Source: CAZXEU01 sp964639665
GTDB taxonomy: Bacteria > Bacteroidota > Rhodothermia > Rhodothermales > Bin80
Direction: 5' to 3'
NCBI GenBank assembly: GCA_964639665.1
Contig: CAZXEU010000187.1
Coordinates: 1 to 6,724, forward strand
Length of the DNA: 6,724 nucleotides
Made by a program: the position numbers and the translations under genes. This document shows, piece after piece, positions 6,319 to 6,724 of the stretch (its first letter is position 1; every line of letters begins with the position of its first letter). The notes beneath the pieces are model-generated. The model worked only from the letters and a program-made list of their open reading frames with translations. It did not search any database and was not told the origin of the DNA.

Positions 6319-6724
6319 ATGCAGAGCACAGATCTGGTATCATCATTCGCGGAAATCGCCCGCGAAAAGGACATAGACCGGGATACGTTGCAGCTGATCG
6401 TGGAAGACGTGATCCGGGCCATGATACGGAAGCGTTACGGCTCGGATGACGCCTTCGACATCATCCTGAATCCGGACCACGGCGATATCCAGATCCTGCA
6501 CGTGCGGGAAGTAGTGGACGACTACGACCTGGAAGATCCCGTGACGCAGATCGAGTTTGAGGATGCCATCGAGATCGACGAGGATTTTGAGGTGGGCGAC
6601 GAGGTGGCCGAGGAAGTCGAGGTCTCGGACTTCGGGCGGCGTGCCGTTCTGACGGCCCGGCAGACGTTCCGCCAGCGCATCCGCGACATCGAGAAGGAGA
6701 ACATCTTCGTGGAGTACTCCGATC
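6319..6724 (+). CDS. nusA: transcription termination/antitermination factor NusA, 3' truncated by window edge
   Basis: NusA binds RNA polymerase and modulates pausing, intrinsic termination and antitermination. Only the first 135 residues are in the window, which is most of the N-terminal RNA-polymerase-binding domain; the S1 and KH domains lie beyond the edge. Recognisable are the start MQSTDLVSSFAEIAREKDID, the helix with EDVIRAMIRKRYGSDDAFDI, the strand NPDHGDIQILHVREVV, the acidic stretch DEDFEVGDEVAEEV, and FGRRAVLTARQTFRQRIRDIEKE. It reads closest to Bacteroidota/Rhodothermota NusA. The ATG at 6319 is chosen because it gives the family N-terminus; no Shine-Dalgarno precedes it. The frame stays open to the last base. 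Its place directly after rimP confirms the call. Confidence 0.95.
   Translation, partial: MQSTDLVSSFAEIAREKDIDRDTLQLIVEDVIRAMIRKRYGSDDAFDIILNPDHGDIQILHVREVVDDYDLEDPVTQIEFEDAIEIDEDFEVGDEVAEEVEVSDFGRRAVLTARQTFRQRIRDIEKENIFVEYSD

Overview
This window looks like chromosome from a GC-rich member of the Bacteroidota/Rhodothermota (FCB) side of Bacteria. The NusA N-terminus, the RF2 C-terminus (WGSQIRSYV... with GELDPFIKAYL) and RimP (SSPGLDRPLK) read like that group. Most starts lack a convincing Shine-Dalgarno sequence, which fits the same group. The phylum call is an inference from remembered family sequences, not from a search.

Layout: all six genes are on the + strand. Positions 1-5630 hold a tightly packed run: the C-terminal ~90% of an ALDH7-type aldehyde dehydrogenase, a class I/II PLP aminotransferase (7-nt gap), a small unidentified membrane protein (GTGA 4-nt overlap), prfB for release factor RF2 (ATGA 4-nt overlap, with a classic +1 programmed frameshift), and nadB for L-aspartate oxidase (5-nt gap). 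A 214-nt non-coding gap follows. It contains a GAAA-tetraloop hairpin, a good rho-independent terminator, a weaker second terminator-like hairpin and a small palindrome. A second transcription unit then begins, rimP followed by nusA, with nusA cut by the window end.

How the genes work together: ALDH7 plus aminotransferase suggests amino-acid (lysine/2-aminoadipate type) catabolism, although the aminotransferase substrate cannot be read from sequence. RF2 ends translation at UGA/UAA and controls its own level through the in-frame UGA at codon 21. NadB starts de novo NAD synthesis from aspartate. RimP (30S maturation) and NusA (transcription elongation/termination) form the start of the conserved rimP-nusA-infB type operon. 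The first five genes have no obvious common pathway; what links them is compact co-transcription and translational coupling.

I see no mobile element, CRISPR array, tRNA or rRNA, and no clearly new system. The observations most worth a second look are the RF2 recoding site inside a chain of overlapping genes, the unidentified small membrane protein coupled to it, and the structured nadB-rimP gap.
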